Under the pieces are notes generated by a model. That model made no database searches, was not told where the DNA came from, and was given only the letters and a program-made list of their open reading frames with translations. Shown piece by piece: positions 55,737 to 64,000 of a stretch of 64,000 bases of DNA. The position numbers and the translations under genes were made by a program. The DNA lies in NCBI RefSeq assembly GCF_009208585.1, contig NZ_WFLN01000006.1, positions 517,128 through 581,127 of the forward strand, in the 5' to 3' direction. This stretch comes from Fluviispira multicolorata. Its GTDB lineage: Bacteria > Bdellovibrionota_B > Oligoflexia > Silvanigrellales > Silvanigrellaceae. How positions within the stretch are numbered: the first letter of the stretch is position 1; every line of letters starts with the position of its first letter.

Positions 55737-56636
55737 ATGCAGTTTCCTTTAAAAGGTATTTATCTTAAGTCTTTTTTTCTTCTTATTTGTCTTGGACTTT
55801 GTTGGGGAACTGGATTTTCCATTGCTAAATTTGCAATGGAAAGTGGAATTACTCCATTAGGGTATTCTTTTTGGCAGAGTTTTGGACCAGCTATTTTTAT
55901 TCTTTTTGTAACACTTTTCAAAGAGAAATCTTTTCCTTCATTCAAGTTAAAGCATAATTTATTTTACTTTATATGTGGGATACTTGGAATTGTATTACCA
56001 AATTTAACCATATATTTTTCTGCTACACATGTTCCGTCAGGTATATTGGGGCTTATTGTTAATACATCACCAATAATAACATATGTATTATCAATTTTCT
56101 TTCTGCTAGAAAAATTTTCATTAAATAGATTTTTTGGAATTATATTTGGTTTTTTTGGGCTTGTCATTTTATTTTATCCTAAGTTATCAAATTATTCTAA
56201 TTTTAAATGGATGCTCTTTGCGCTTATAACTCCATTATTGCTTGCTTCTTGTACTATATTCATGGTGAAATTGAGGCCTACAAACTCATCATCACTTGCG
56301 CTTAGTTCTGGAATGCTATTAGCGTCTTCTCTTATTATTGCTCCAGTTACTTTTATAACCGGAAATTTTCATGTTATAAGACTTCCTTTAGATCTACCAA
56401 ATTTTTTTATTATTTTCGAGATAATCTTATCCAGTATTGGCTATGTTGTTTTTTTTGAACTTTTGAAAATAGCTGGACCTGTTTATTATAGCTTAGTTGG
56501 TTGTATTGTAGCCATCGTGGGGTTATTCTGGGGATTCATTATTTTTAATGAAAAAATAAATTTATTAGAATGGATTTCAGTGGTGTTTATTATTCTATCT
56601 ATTTATATGGTTTCTTTTCATAGACAAAAGGCATAA
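55737..56636 (+). CDS. EamA/DMT-family transporter
   Basis: The 299-residue inner-membrane protein has about ten spans in two EamA repeats, the first starting LGLCWGTGFSIAKFAME and ending in LNRFFGIIFGFFGLVILFYP, the second starting near FALITPLLLASCTIFM and ending with INLLEWISVVFIILSIYMVS. Substrates of such exporters are usually metabolites or amino acids. It follows sfsA by 9 bases. Confidence 0.88.
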   Translation: MQFPLKGIYLKSFFLLICLGLCWGTGFSIAKFAMESGITPLGYSFWQSFGPAIFILFVTLFKEKSFPSFKLKHNLFYFICGILGIVLPNLTIYFSATHVPSGILGLIVNTSPIITYVLSIFFLLEKFSLNRFFGIIFGFFGLVILFYPKLSNYSNFKWMLFALITPLLLASCTIFMVKLRPTNSSSLALSSGMLLASSLIIAPVTFITGNFHVIRLPLDLPNFFIIFEIILSSIGYVVFFELLKIAGPVYYSLVGCIVAIVGLFWGFIIFNEKINLLEWISVVFIILSIYMVSFHRQKA

Positions 56637-56952
56637 AATCCATAACCATATTCATCAAAATTTATATAAATATATTAACTTAAATTTAAAAAAACATATG
56701 GAAATCATTATAATATATTTATTTATTGTTATTTAAGTTTGAATTATTTTAAAAAAATTAAATAATTATTTAATTCAGGGGAATATTTCAGTTTTATAGA
56801 AGAAGTATTATTGAAAAATAGGATCTGATTTTATCTGAAATATTCAAATGCTAGACTTATTGTTGCTCAATTTTAGCGGATAGGCGCTTAAGATTTTGTT
56901 CATTGGCGGGGCGATGATATGTTCGATATTGATTCATATAGAGATTAAATAA
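56637..56952. other. 316-base gap after the EamA gene with a higher-GC patch
   Basis: The first 200 bases are AT-rich and show nothing. From about 56860 to 56937 the GC content is clearly higher, and the minus strand reads an open 26-codon frame (see next entry). The right end holds half of a long hairpin that continues into ahcY. Confidence 0.55.
56857..56937 (-). CDS. Possible 26-residue small ORF in frame after the ahcY stop
   Basis: ATG at 56937 to TAA at 56857, reading MNQYRTYHRPANEQNLKRL and seven further residues. It is in the same frame as ahcY, five codons beyond that TAA, with no stop between. No Shine-Dalgarno was seen. The GC-rich patch suggests selection, but it could equally be part of a structured RNA. 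Confidence 0.2.
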   Translation of the reverse strand: MNQYRTYHRPANEQNLKRLSAKIEQQ

Positions 56953-56970
56953 TTAATATCTATATGAATC
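56931..56970 (-). terminator. Long hairpin across the ahcY stop codon
   Basis: GATTCATATAGA (56931-56942) and TCTATATGAATC (56959-56970) form 12 perfect pairs; after one mismatch, ATTAA/TTAAT add five more around a 4-base loop. The right arm lies in the last ahcY codons. No T-run follows on the minus strand, so termination is uncertain; a protein site or mRNA 3' stabiliser is possible. Confidence 0.45.
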
Positions 56971-58245
56971 GGGTTTATATGGTCCTTCAATGGGAAGGCT
57001 TAAATATTCAGCTTGTTTATTTGTAAGTTGTGTTAATTTAACTCCAAGTTTGGCAAGGTGTAATCTTGCAACTTCTTCATCAAGTTTTTTAGGCAGTGTA
57101 TAAACATCAATTTTATATTTCCCATGATTTTGCCAAAGTTCCATTTGTGCAAGGACTTGATTTGTAAAACTTGTGCTCATTACAAATGCTGGATGTCCTG
57201 TAGCACAACCTAAATTGACAAGGCGACCTTCAGCTAAAAGAATGATTTCGTGACCATCTGGATAATGGTATTTATCAACTTGTGGTTTGATATTTATATG
57301 CTTAATTCCCTTAGTTGCTTTAAGGCCTGCAACATCAATTTCAACGTCAAAATGTCCAATATTACAAACAATAGCTTGATCGCGCATTTTAGACATATGT
57401 TCGGCTGTAATAATATCGCAGCAGCCAGTTGCTGTAACAAAAATATGGGCCTCTTTTACCACTTCATCCATTGTTACAATTTGATAACCTTCCATTGCAG
57501 CTTGTAATGAATTTATCGGATCAATTTCTGTAATTAAGACGCGTGCTCCATGATGTCTCATGGCATGAGCACATCCTTTACCAACATCACCATAGCCCGC
57601 AACAACTATAGTCTTTCCCGCTATCATGACGTCTGTAGCGCGTTTGATTCCGTCCGGAAGTGATTCGCGGCAACCATATAAGTTGTCAAATTTACTTTTT
57701 GTTACGCTGTCATTGATATTTATTGCAGGAATCTTTAATTCACCTTTTTTTACCATTTGATGTAGGTGGTGAACTCCTGTTGTTGTTTCTTCTGAGACGC
57801 CTTTAATTTCTTTTAAAAGTTGAGGAAACTTTTTGTGCACTAAGCCAGTTAGATCTCCTCCATCATCAAGCAACATATTTGGACCATTGCCATTCGGAAA
57901 CTTAAGCGATTGTTCAATACACCAGATATACTCTTCTTCCGTTTCGCCTTTCCATGCAAAGACAGGAACTCCGGTTTTTGCAATTGCAGCAGCTGCGGCA
58001 TCTACAGTTGAAAAAATATTACAACTTGACCAGCGAACTTCCGCACCTAATATACCAAGTGTTTCAATTAGAACGGCTGTTTCAACTGTCATGTGCAAGC
58101 TACCCGCAATACGTGCACCTTTCAGTGGTTTGGAATTGCCATAGCGTTCTCTTAAAGTCATAAGACCTGGCATTTCTTTTTCAGCAAGTTCAATTTGCTT
58201 TCTGCCTAAATCAGCTAGAGAAATATCTTTTATCTTGTAATCCAT
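56953..58245 (-). CDS. ahcY: Adenosylhomocysteinase
   Basis: AhcY splits S-adenosylhomocysteine into homocysteine and adenosine, relieving methyltransferases from inhibition. The 430-residue protein has the NAD-binding [34 protein letters not shown], the catalytic-site [13 protein letters not shown], and the family's exact C-terminus [10 protein letters not shown]. The second ATG (58245), preceded by GGAG, was chosen over one four codons earlier. No SAH or SAM riboswitch was recognised upstream. Confidence 0.95.
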   Translation of the reverse strand: MDYKIKDISLADLGRKQIELAEKEMPGLMTLRERYGNSKPLKGARIAGSLHMTVETAVLIETLGILGAEVRWSSCNIFSTVDAAAAAIAKTGVPVFAWKGETEEEYIWCIEQSLKFPNGNGPNMLLDDGGDLTGLVHKKFPQLLKEIKGVSEETTTGVHHLHQMVKKGELKIPAININDSVTKSKFDNLYGCRESLPDGIKRATDVMIAGKTIVVAGYGDVGKGCAHAMRHHGARVLITEIDPINSLQAAMEGYQIVTMDEVVKEAHIFVTATGCCDIITAEHMSKMRDQAIVCNIGHFDVEIDVAGLKATKGIKHINIKPQVDKYHYPDGHEIILLAEGRLVNLGCATGHPAFVMSTSFTNQVLAQMELWQNHGKYKIDVYTLPKKLDEEVARLHLAKLGVKLTQLTNKQAEYLSLPIEGPYKPDSYRY

Positions 58246-58313
58246 GGTTGGCTCCATTCTTATTTTAAAAGTGCGGAATTAAACTTAAATAACTGCAAAA
58301 TATTTTAATAGGA

Positions 58314-58348
58314 AATATATTTAATTTCTGAAAGAAACTAAATATATT
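58314..58348 (-). other. Hairpin between the GT9 gene and ahcY
   Basis: AATATATTTA (58314-58323) pairs perfectly with TAAATATATT (58339-58348); after one mismatch TTTC/GAAA extend it around a 5-base loop. It lies 66 bases after GT9 and 69 before ahcY, so it could end the guaBA-glycosyltransferase transcript or lie in the ahcY leader. No clear T-run. Confidence 0.4.
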
Positions 58349-58413
58349 GATCACCTCAATTTTTAAACTAAGATGATTTTACAGTAAGAGACTACGGTAT
58401 TAGAATTAGATAA

Positions 58414-59439
58414 TCAACAGGCAGGGGTTTTGTTCCATCTTTCAATTATTTCAAAAACAGTATGCGATTCAATATTATTAATACATGAACAATTATTAAT
58501 AATGTTACATTTAATTGTGCATTTATTACTTTTATCTTTATTGATGCCAAGTATAAATTCTGCTTGTTTACCAAGAGGTCCCCATCTTGCAGGAACCATT
58601 TCTTTTATAGGTGGATATATACCAAGCGCATGAATTCCTAATGCTGCTGCAATGTGCAATGGTCCTGTACTGGCAGCTATAAGTCCATCGCATTCTTTTA
58701 TAAATGATATAAATTGTGATAAATTAAATATTCCAGCAATATTTCTAACATGTGGTGCGTATTTAATTATTTTATCTTTTATAAATTCACTTTCAGATTC
58801 AGTGCCTGAAAGAAAAATATTGTATTTTTCTTTTGGTAATAAATTGGCTAATTTAACGAATTTTTCTGGGGGCCATTCTCGTGCGCTGCCTTTAGATTTT
58901 GGATGTAAAATAAGATTAAATTTATTTTTGTCAATTAATTTTTTATGATTGTCAGGTAAGCCTTCTGTACGAGTAAATCCATAATAATTAACTAATTCAT
59001 TTGTTGTAATATTTGTATTTATGTTTAATGGGGAGAGTAATTTTAAATTGAGTTGGGCTTCGTGAAGCGTGGAGTTTTTTCGACTTAAATTGACCTTTTT
59101 ATTGCAATAAATCCAATGATAAATTCTTCGGTTTGTCCCGATTCTGTTTAAAATTTTCAGATTGTAAGAGTATTTTGAAATTTCTTTATTAGGGAAAACA
59201 TGAATGATAGAATCACAGTTTATTATTTCATTATTTTTCTTTATTTCTTCCCAATCGTAGAATTCGTCTATAAATTCACAGCAATCAATGATTGGTTTTG
59301 TATATTTTTTTCCAAGAAATAGAACTTTTGAATTAGGAAATTGCTTTTTAATTGCTCCAGCCATTGGAATCGTTAAAATAACATCTCCAATATTGTCTGT
59401 TCTACTTATTAAAATTCTTTTGAAAGAATCTAGATTCAT
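58414..59439 (-). CDS. Glycosyltransferase family 9 (heptosyltransferase-like)
   Basis: The 341-residue protein resembles WaaC/WaaF/WaaQ enzymes that add heptose to the LPS core at the inner membrane. Evidence: LISRTDNIGDVILTIPMAGA at the start, LILHPKSKGSAREWPPEKF, the acceptor-side ECDGLIAASTGPLHIAAALG and IYPPIKEMVPARWGPLG. A Cys-rich tail (KCTIKCNIINNCSCI) is unusual. It is last in the guaB-guaA-GT2-GT9 run, 30 bases after the GT2 gene. Confidence 0.87.
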   Translation of the reverse strand: MNLDSFKRILISRTDNIGDVILTIPMAGAIKKQFPNSKVLFLGKKYTKPIIDCCEFIDEFYDWEEIKKNNEIINCDSIIHVFPNKEISKYSYNLKILNRIGTNRRIYHWIYCNKKVNLSRKNSTLHEAQLNLKLLSPLNINTNITTNELVNYYGFTRTEGLPDNHKKLIDKNKFNLILHPKSKGSAREWPPEKFVKLANLLPKEKYNIFLSGTESESEFIKDKIIKYAPHVRNIAGIFNLSQFISFIKECDGLIAASTGPLHIAAALGIHALGIYPPIKEMVPARWGPLGKQAEFILGINKDKSNKCTIKCNIINNCSCINNIESHTVFEIIERWNKTPAC

Positions 59440-59469
59440 AAAATGAATATTCCATAAGTCATTATGAGT

Positions 59470-60333
59470 TTATAACTCTTTTTCATTAATTTCTACATAG
59501 TTGTATTTTTTAAGGAAAAAATAATTTGCATATTTGATAAAATTAGAAAATGCAGAGCCAATGCAAACGATTAAACCTATTCTTCCATCCAAAAAACCTT
59601 TTTTCAAAAAATAGAAGCGTATAAATGTCCACATGGGTTGCAAAAATAATTGAGGCAGTAACACAATTTTCTTTTTTCTTTTAATTTCTTTTGCCCCTGC
59701 AAGACCATATTTATTCATTTTATCGAAATATTGGTAAATAGAAGTGTATGAATAATGTAAAAGATCAGTTTTAAAGCTTTCAACAATATAACCTTGTTTT
59801 GCAACAACACCTTCATGCAGAATATTATCGTTGAAATAAGCTCTTTTTTTATGAAAAAAACGAGTGACACGTCCAGGATACCATCCTGAGTGACGTACCC
59901 AATGATTTAAAAAAAATGTTTTTCTTGAAACATCAATGCCAGCTGTTTCATGAAAAGATCCTTCTGCGACACGATCTTCCCATTCTTTTGCAAGATCTAC
60001 AGGAATGACCTCATCTGCATCAACCCAAAGGATCCAGTCATTTTCAGCTTTTTCTACACCAATTCTTTTATTTTCAACAAAGCCATACCACTTGGTTTGA
60101 ATGACTGAGACTTTATTAAAGGTTTTTGCAATTTCAATTGTTTTATCGGTGCTGCCTGAATCAACTATGATAATTTCATCAACAAAGTCGAGTGAAGAAA
60201 GGCATCTTGCAATGTTTTTTTCTTCGTTCTTTGTTATAACGACCGCAGTTAATTTTTCAGGCTCTGGAACAAAATTCGAAATGTCGTAACTTTGACTTTT
60301 CTGATATTGTTCGTAGATTTCTTTTATTCCCAT
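59470..60333 (-). CDS. Glycosyltransferase family 2 (LPS core, WaaE/KdtX-like)
   Basis: The 287-residue GT-A enzyme has LTAVVITKNEEKNIARCL, the nucleotide-sugar strand IIIVDSGSTDKTIEIAK and the metal-binding WILWVDADEVIP, then VSRKTFFLNHWVRHSGWYPG and RFFHKKRAYF, which are close to the WaaE/KdtX beta-1,4-glucosyltransferase pattern. A membrane-associated hydrophobic segment lies near the C-terminus. The start overlaps the guaA stop by 10 bases. Confidence 0.87.
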   Translation of the reverse strand: MGIKEIYEQYQKSQSYDISNFVPEPEKLTAVVITKNEEKNIARCLSSLDFVDEIIIVDSGSTDKTIEIAKTFNKVSVIQTKWYGFVENKRIGVEKAENDWILWVDADEVIPVDLAKEWEDRVAEGSFHETAGIDVSRKTFFLNHWVRHSGWYPGRVTRFFHKKRAYFNDNILHEGVVAKQGYIVESFKTDLLHYSYTSIYQYFDKMNKYGLAGAKEIKRKKKIVLLPQLFLQPMWTFIRFYFLKKGFLDGRIGLIVCIGSAFSNFIKYANYFFLKKYNYVEINEKEL

Positions 60334-61889
60334 TCGATTGTCGCTGGCGGTTTTGTGCTAATGTCATAAACAACTCTGTTTATGCCTTTAACCTCATTAA
60401 TAATTCGTGAAGATACATGAGCTAAAAACTCATACGGAAGTTTGCTCCAGTCCGCAGTCATACCGTCAGTAGCGCTTACGCAACGAATTGCTGCTACACT
60501 TTCATAAGTGCGTCCATCGCCCATCACTCCGACAGAGTTGACAGGTAAGAGTACCACAAATGCTTGCCAAGTTGAATGATAATGATTTTGCTTTTTAAGT
60601 TCTTCAATAAAAATGGCATCTGCTTCGCGAAGAATATTTAATCTTTCTTTTGTTACTTCACCAAGAACTCGAATTCCAAGCCCTGGACCTGGGAATGGAT
60701 GACGGGAAAGCATATCTTGAGGGATATCCATTTCGGCGCCCAGTCTTCTCACTTCATCTTTAAAGAGTTCTCTTAGAGGCTCAATAAGTTTAAACTTCAT
60801 TTTTTCAGGTAATCCACCTACATTATGGTGTGTTTTTATTGTTACACTTGTTCCATGTAAAGAGATAGATTCTATAACATCAGGATAAAGAGTGCCTTGA
60901 ACTAAAAATTTTGCATTTTTAATTTCTTTTGTTTCTGCTTCAAAAACATCTATGAAGGTATTTCCAATTATTTTACGCTTTTGCTCAGGATCTTGAACGC
61001 CAGCGAGTCTAGATAAAAATAGCTCAGAAGCATCAACACCTTTCACATTTAAATTAAGATCTTTTTTAAAGCGTGCTAAAACTTCTTCATATTCATTTTT
61101 ACGTAACAAGCCATTATTTATAAATAAACAAAGAAGCCTTTCACCCACAGCTTTTTGTGCCAGTACAGCTGCAACGCATGAGTCAACTCCACCACTTAGA
61201 GCGCAGATAACCTTTGTGTCTTTTCCTTCATTATCAACTGTATCCTTGATTTTCTTAACTGCATTTTCAATTTGTGATGAACTGTCCCAAGATTTTGTGT
61301 CTTTACATATTTCTTCAACAAACTGTTTTATTATTTCTTTACCACAAATAGAGTGTTCAACTTCTGGGTGAAATTGAAGACCATAGATTGGTAATTCCTT
61401 GTGATGAAAAGAAGAAATAACTTCGTTGCGAGTTAGTGAATCAACAGTTAATTTATCAGATAATTCTTGAATTTGATCGCCATGGCTCATCCAAACAATA
61501 TTGTCTTCTGTATTTTTTAAATTGAAGAGAGGATTATTTTTATTTATATCATTATTAACTTTAATTTTTTCAAAACCATATTCACGATTTTTAGCAGGTG
61601 CAACTTTACCGTCGAGCATATAATTAATAAGTTGTAAACCGTAACAAATTCCTAAAAGAGGAACCCCTACTTCTTCAATATTTATATCTATCTTTGGTGC
61701 ATTTTCTTCATATACACTGTGTGGTCCTCCTGAAAATATAATCCCAGAAAGTTTGTTTTGCTTTTTGAGCTCAAGAATTCTTTCTTTACCTTTTTTAAAA
61801 GGTACAATTTCAGAGTAAACAGATAATTCTCGAATTCTTCTTGCAACAAGTTGAGTGAATTGAGAACCAAAATCTATAACAAGAATCAT
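60324..61889 (-). CDS. guaA: GMP synthase (glutamine-hydrolysing)
   Basis: GuaA aminates XMP to GMP. The 521-residue protein has the amidotransferase domain (ILVIDFGSQFTQLVARRIRE, nucleophile Cys in LLGICYGLQ, His in QFHPEVEHS), the PP-loop ATPase ALSGGVDSCVAAVLA and the C-terminal dimer domain ending in KPPATIEWE. The ATG at 61889, with AAGGA seven bases upstream, was chosen over one nine codons earlier. It follows guaB by 56 bases containing a hairpin. Confidence 0.96.
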   Translation of the reverse strand: MILVIDFGSQFTQLVARRIRELSVYSEIVPFKKGKERILELKKQNKLSGIIFSGGPHSVYEENAPKIDINIEEVGVPLLGICYGLQLINYMLDGKVAPAKNREYGFEKIKVNNDINKNNPLFNLKNTEDNIVWMSHGDQIQELSDKLTVDSLTRNEVISSFHHKELPIYGLQFHPEVEHSICGKEIIKQFVEEICKDTKSWDSSSQIENAVKKIKDTVDNEGKDTKVICALSGGVDSCVAAVLAQKAVGERLLCLFINNGLLRKNEYEEVLARFKKDLNLNVKGVDASELFLSRLAGVQDPEQKRKIIGNTFIDVFEAETKEIKNAKFLVQGTLYPDVIESISLHGTSVTIKTHHNVGGLPEKMKFKLIEPLRELFKDEVRRLGAEMDIPQDMLSRHPFPGPGLGIRVLGEVTKERLNILREADAIFIEELKKQNHYHSTWQAFVVLLPVNSVGVMGDGRTYESVAAIRCVSATDGMTADWSKLPYEFLAHVSSRIINEVKGINRVVYDISTKPPATIEWE

Positions 61890-61915
61890 ATCTTTTTCCT
61901 TTTTCATATAAAGCA

Positions 61916-61942
61916 TGAACGCCCGCTAAAAGCGAGCGTTTA
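61916..61942 (-). other. Intercistronic hairpin between guaB and guaA
   Basis: Bases 61916-61927 pair with 61931-61942: outer T-A, a G-U, then AACGC/GCGTT, one C-A mismatch, and an inner CGCT/AGCG closing a 3-base loop. It stands 4 bases after the guaB stop. The minus-strand sequence after it is not a T-run, so it may be a stabilising or attenuating element rather than a full terminator. Confidence 0.45.
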
Positions 61943-61945
61943 AAC

Positions 61946-63860
<1,915 letters not shown>

Positions 63861-63889
63861 TTGACAAGCGGATGTGGGTTGTGTAGCTA
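63861..63889 (+). promoter_or_regulatory. Strong promoter reading out of the window, probably for a stable-RNA operon
   Basis: TTGACA (63861-63866), exactly 17 bases, then TAGCTA (63884-63889). What follows has much higher GC than the surrounding intergenic DNA and no open frame; it contains a small hairpin TCGCT/AGCGA (63897-63909) and, 95 bases on, a second TTGACA (63956-63961). This looks like an rRNA-operon promoter and leader, but the transcript itself lies outside. Confidence 0.45.
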
Positions 63890-64000
63890 AAGGTTCTCGC
63901 TGCTAGCGAAGTCACTCATAAAAAGAGAAGGCTAAGTGAAGCAAAGAGAAGTTATTTGACAAGAGAAGAGAGCAGAAACAGAGTGCGGGTCCTTAGAGGC

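Noticed and set aside
58246..58413. SAM or SAH riboswitch ahead of ahcY
   Set aside because: The leader is AT-rich with one simple hairpin; no conserved riboswitch core was recognised.

Overview
The window is about 64 kb of low-GC, densely coding chromosomal DNA from a Gram-negative bacterium. Outer-membrane and LPS functions support this: an MlaF-type ATPase, phosphatidylserine decarboxylase, GT9 and GT2 LPS-type glycosyltransferases, an OmpA-like protein and several lipoproteins. RNase J, an ExbB/ExbD/AgmX-type motor operon, kexin-like exported proteases and a secreted leucine-rich-repeat protein together suggest a Bdellovibrionota/Oligoflexia-type (for example Silvanigrella-like) or related former deltaproteobacterial genome. 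That placement is inference; no rRNA gene lies in the window. No insertion sequence, prophage, CRISPR array or tRNA gene was found.

Layout. 0-5 kb: the start of recN, fabH, an envelope protein, a family 3 solute-binding protein and a degenerate subtilase-like lipoprotein. 4.8-10.5 kb: a minus-strand operon of a small secreted protein, ExbB, two ExbD-like proteins, an AgmX/TonB-like protein and RNase J. 10.5-12.8 kb: an orphan adenine methyltransferase, a small acidic protein and 5-formyl-THF cyclo-ligase. 13-20 kb: two tandem copies of a kexin-like protease lipoprotein followed by a small exported chaperone-like protein, then another lipoprotein. 20-26.2 kb: a minus-strand block of mlaF-like, uvrA-like, psd, GNAT and thioesterase genes. 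26-34.7 kb: a Cys-pair repeat protein, an OmpA-like protein, trmB-CDF-queG, a lipoprotein, methylmalonyl-CoA mutase large subunit with dCMP deaminase, and a small exported protein.

34.7-43.5 kb: groES-groEL with a clear promoter and terminator, an ABC exporter, a 0.7 kb AT-rich gap, an F420-reductase-like oxidoreductase, exported MsrB and MsrA, and an APC permease. 43.5-47.2 kb: a 779-residue cysteine desulfurase / ETHE1-like persulfide dioxygenase / rhodanese fusion next to an Sfp-type phosphopantetheinyl transferase. 47-54 kb: serS, grpE, a TPR plus periplasmic-binding-like protein, the LRR protein and galE. 54-56.6 kb: hslO-sfsA-EamA transporter. 56.9-63.5 kb: ahcY and a minus-strand guaB-guaA-GT2-GT9 operon. 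The last ~150 bases hold a strong promoter-like element reading out of the window, probably toward a stable-RNA operon.

The most notable items are the three-domain sulfur-handling fusion with its PPTase neighbour, the duplicated protease-chaperone pairs (which resemble the Aeromonas ASP/ORF2 arrangement), and the divergent motor operon whose two ExbD-like proteins lack the membrane aspartate. Where an in-frame TTG, GTG or extra ATG lies upstream of a better Shine-Dalgarno-supported start, the supported start was chosen and the reason is given.
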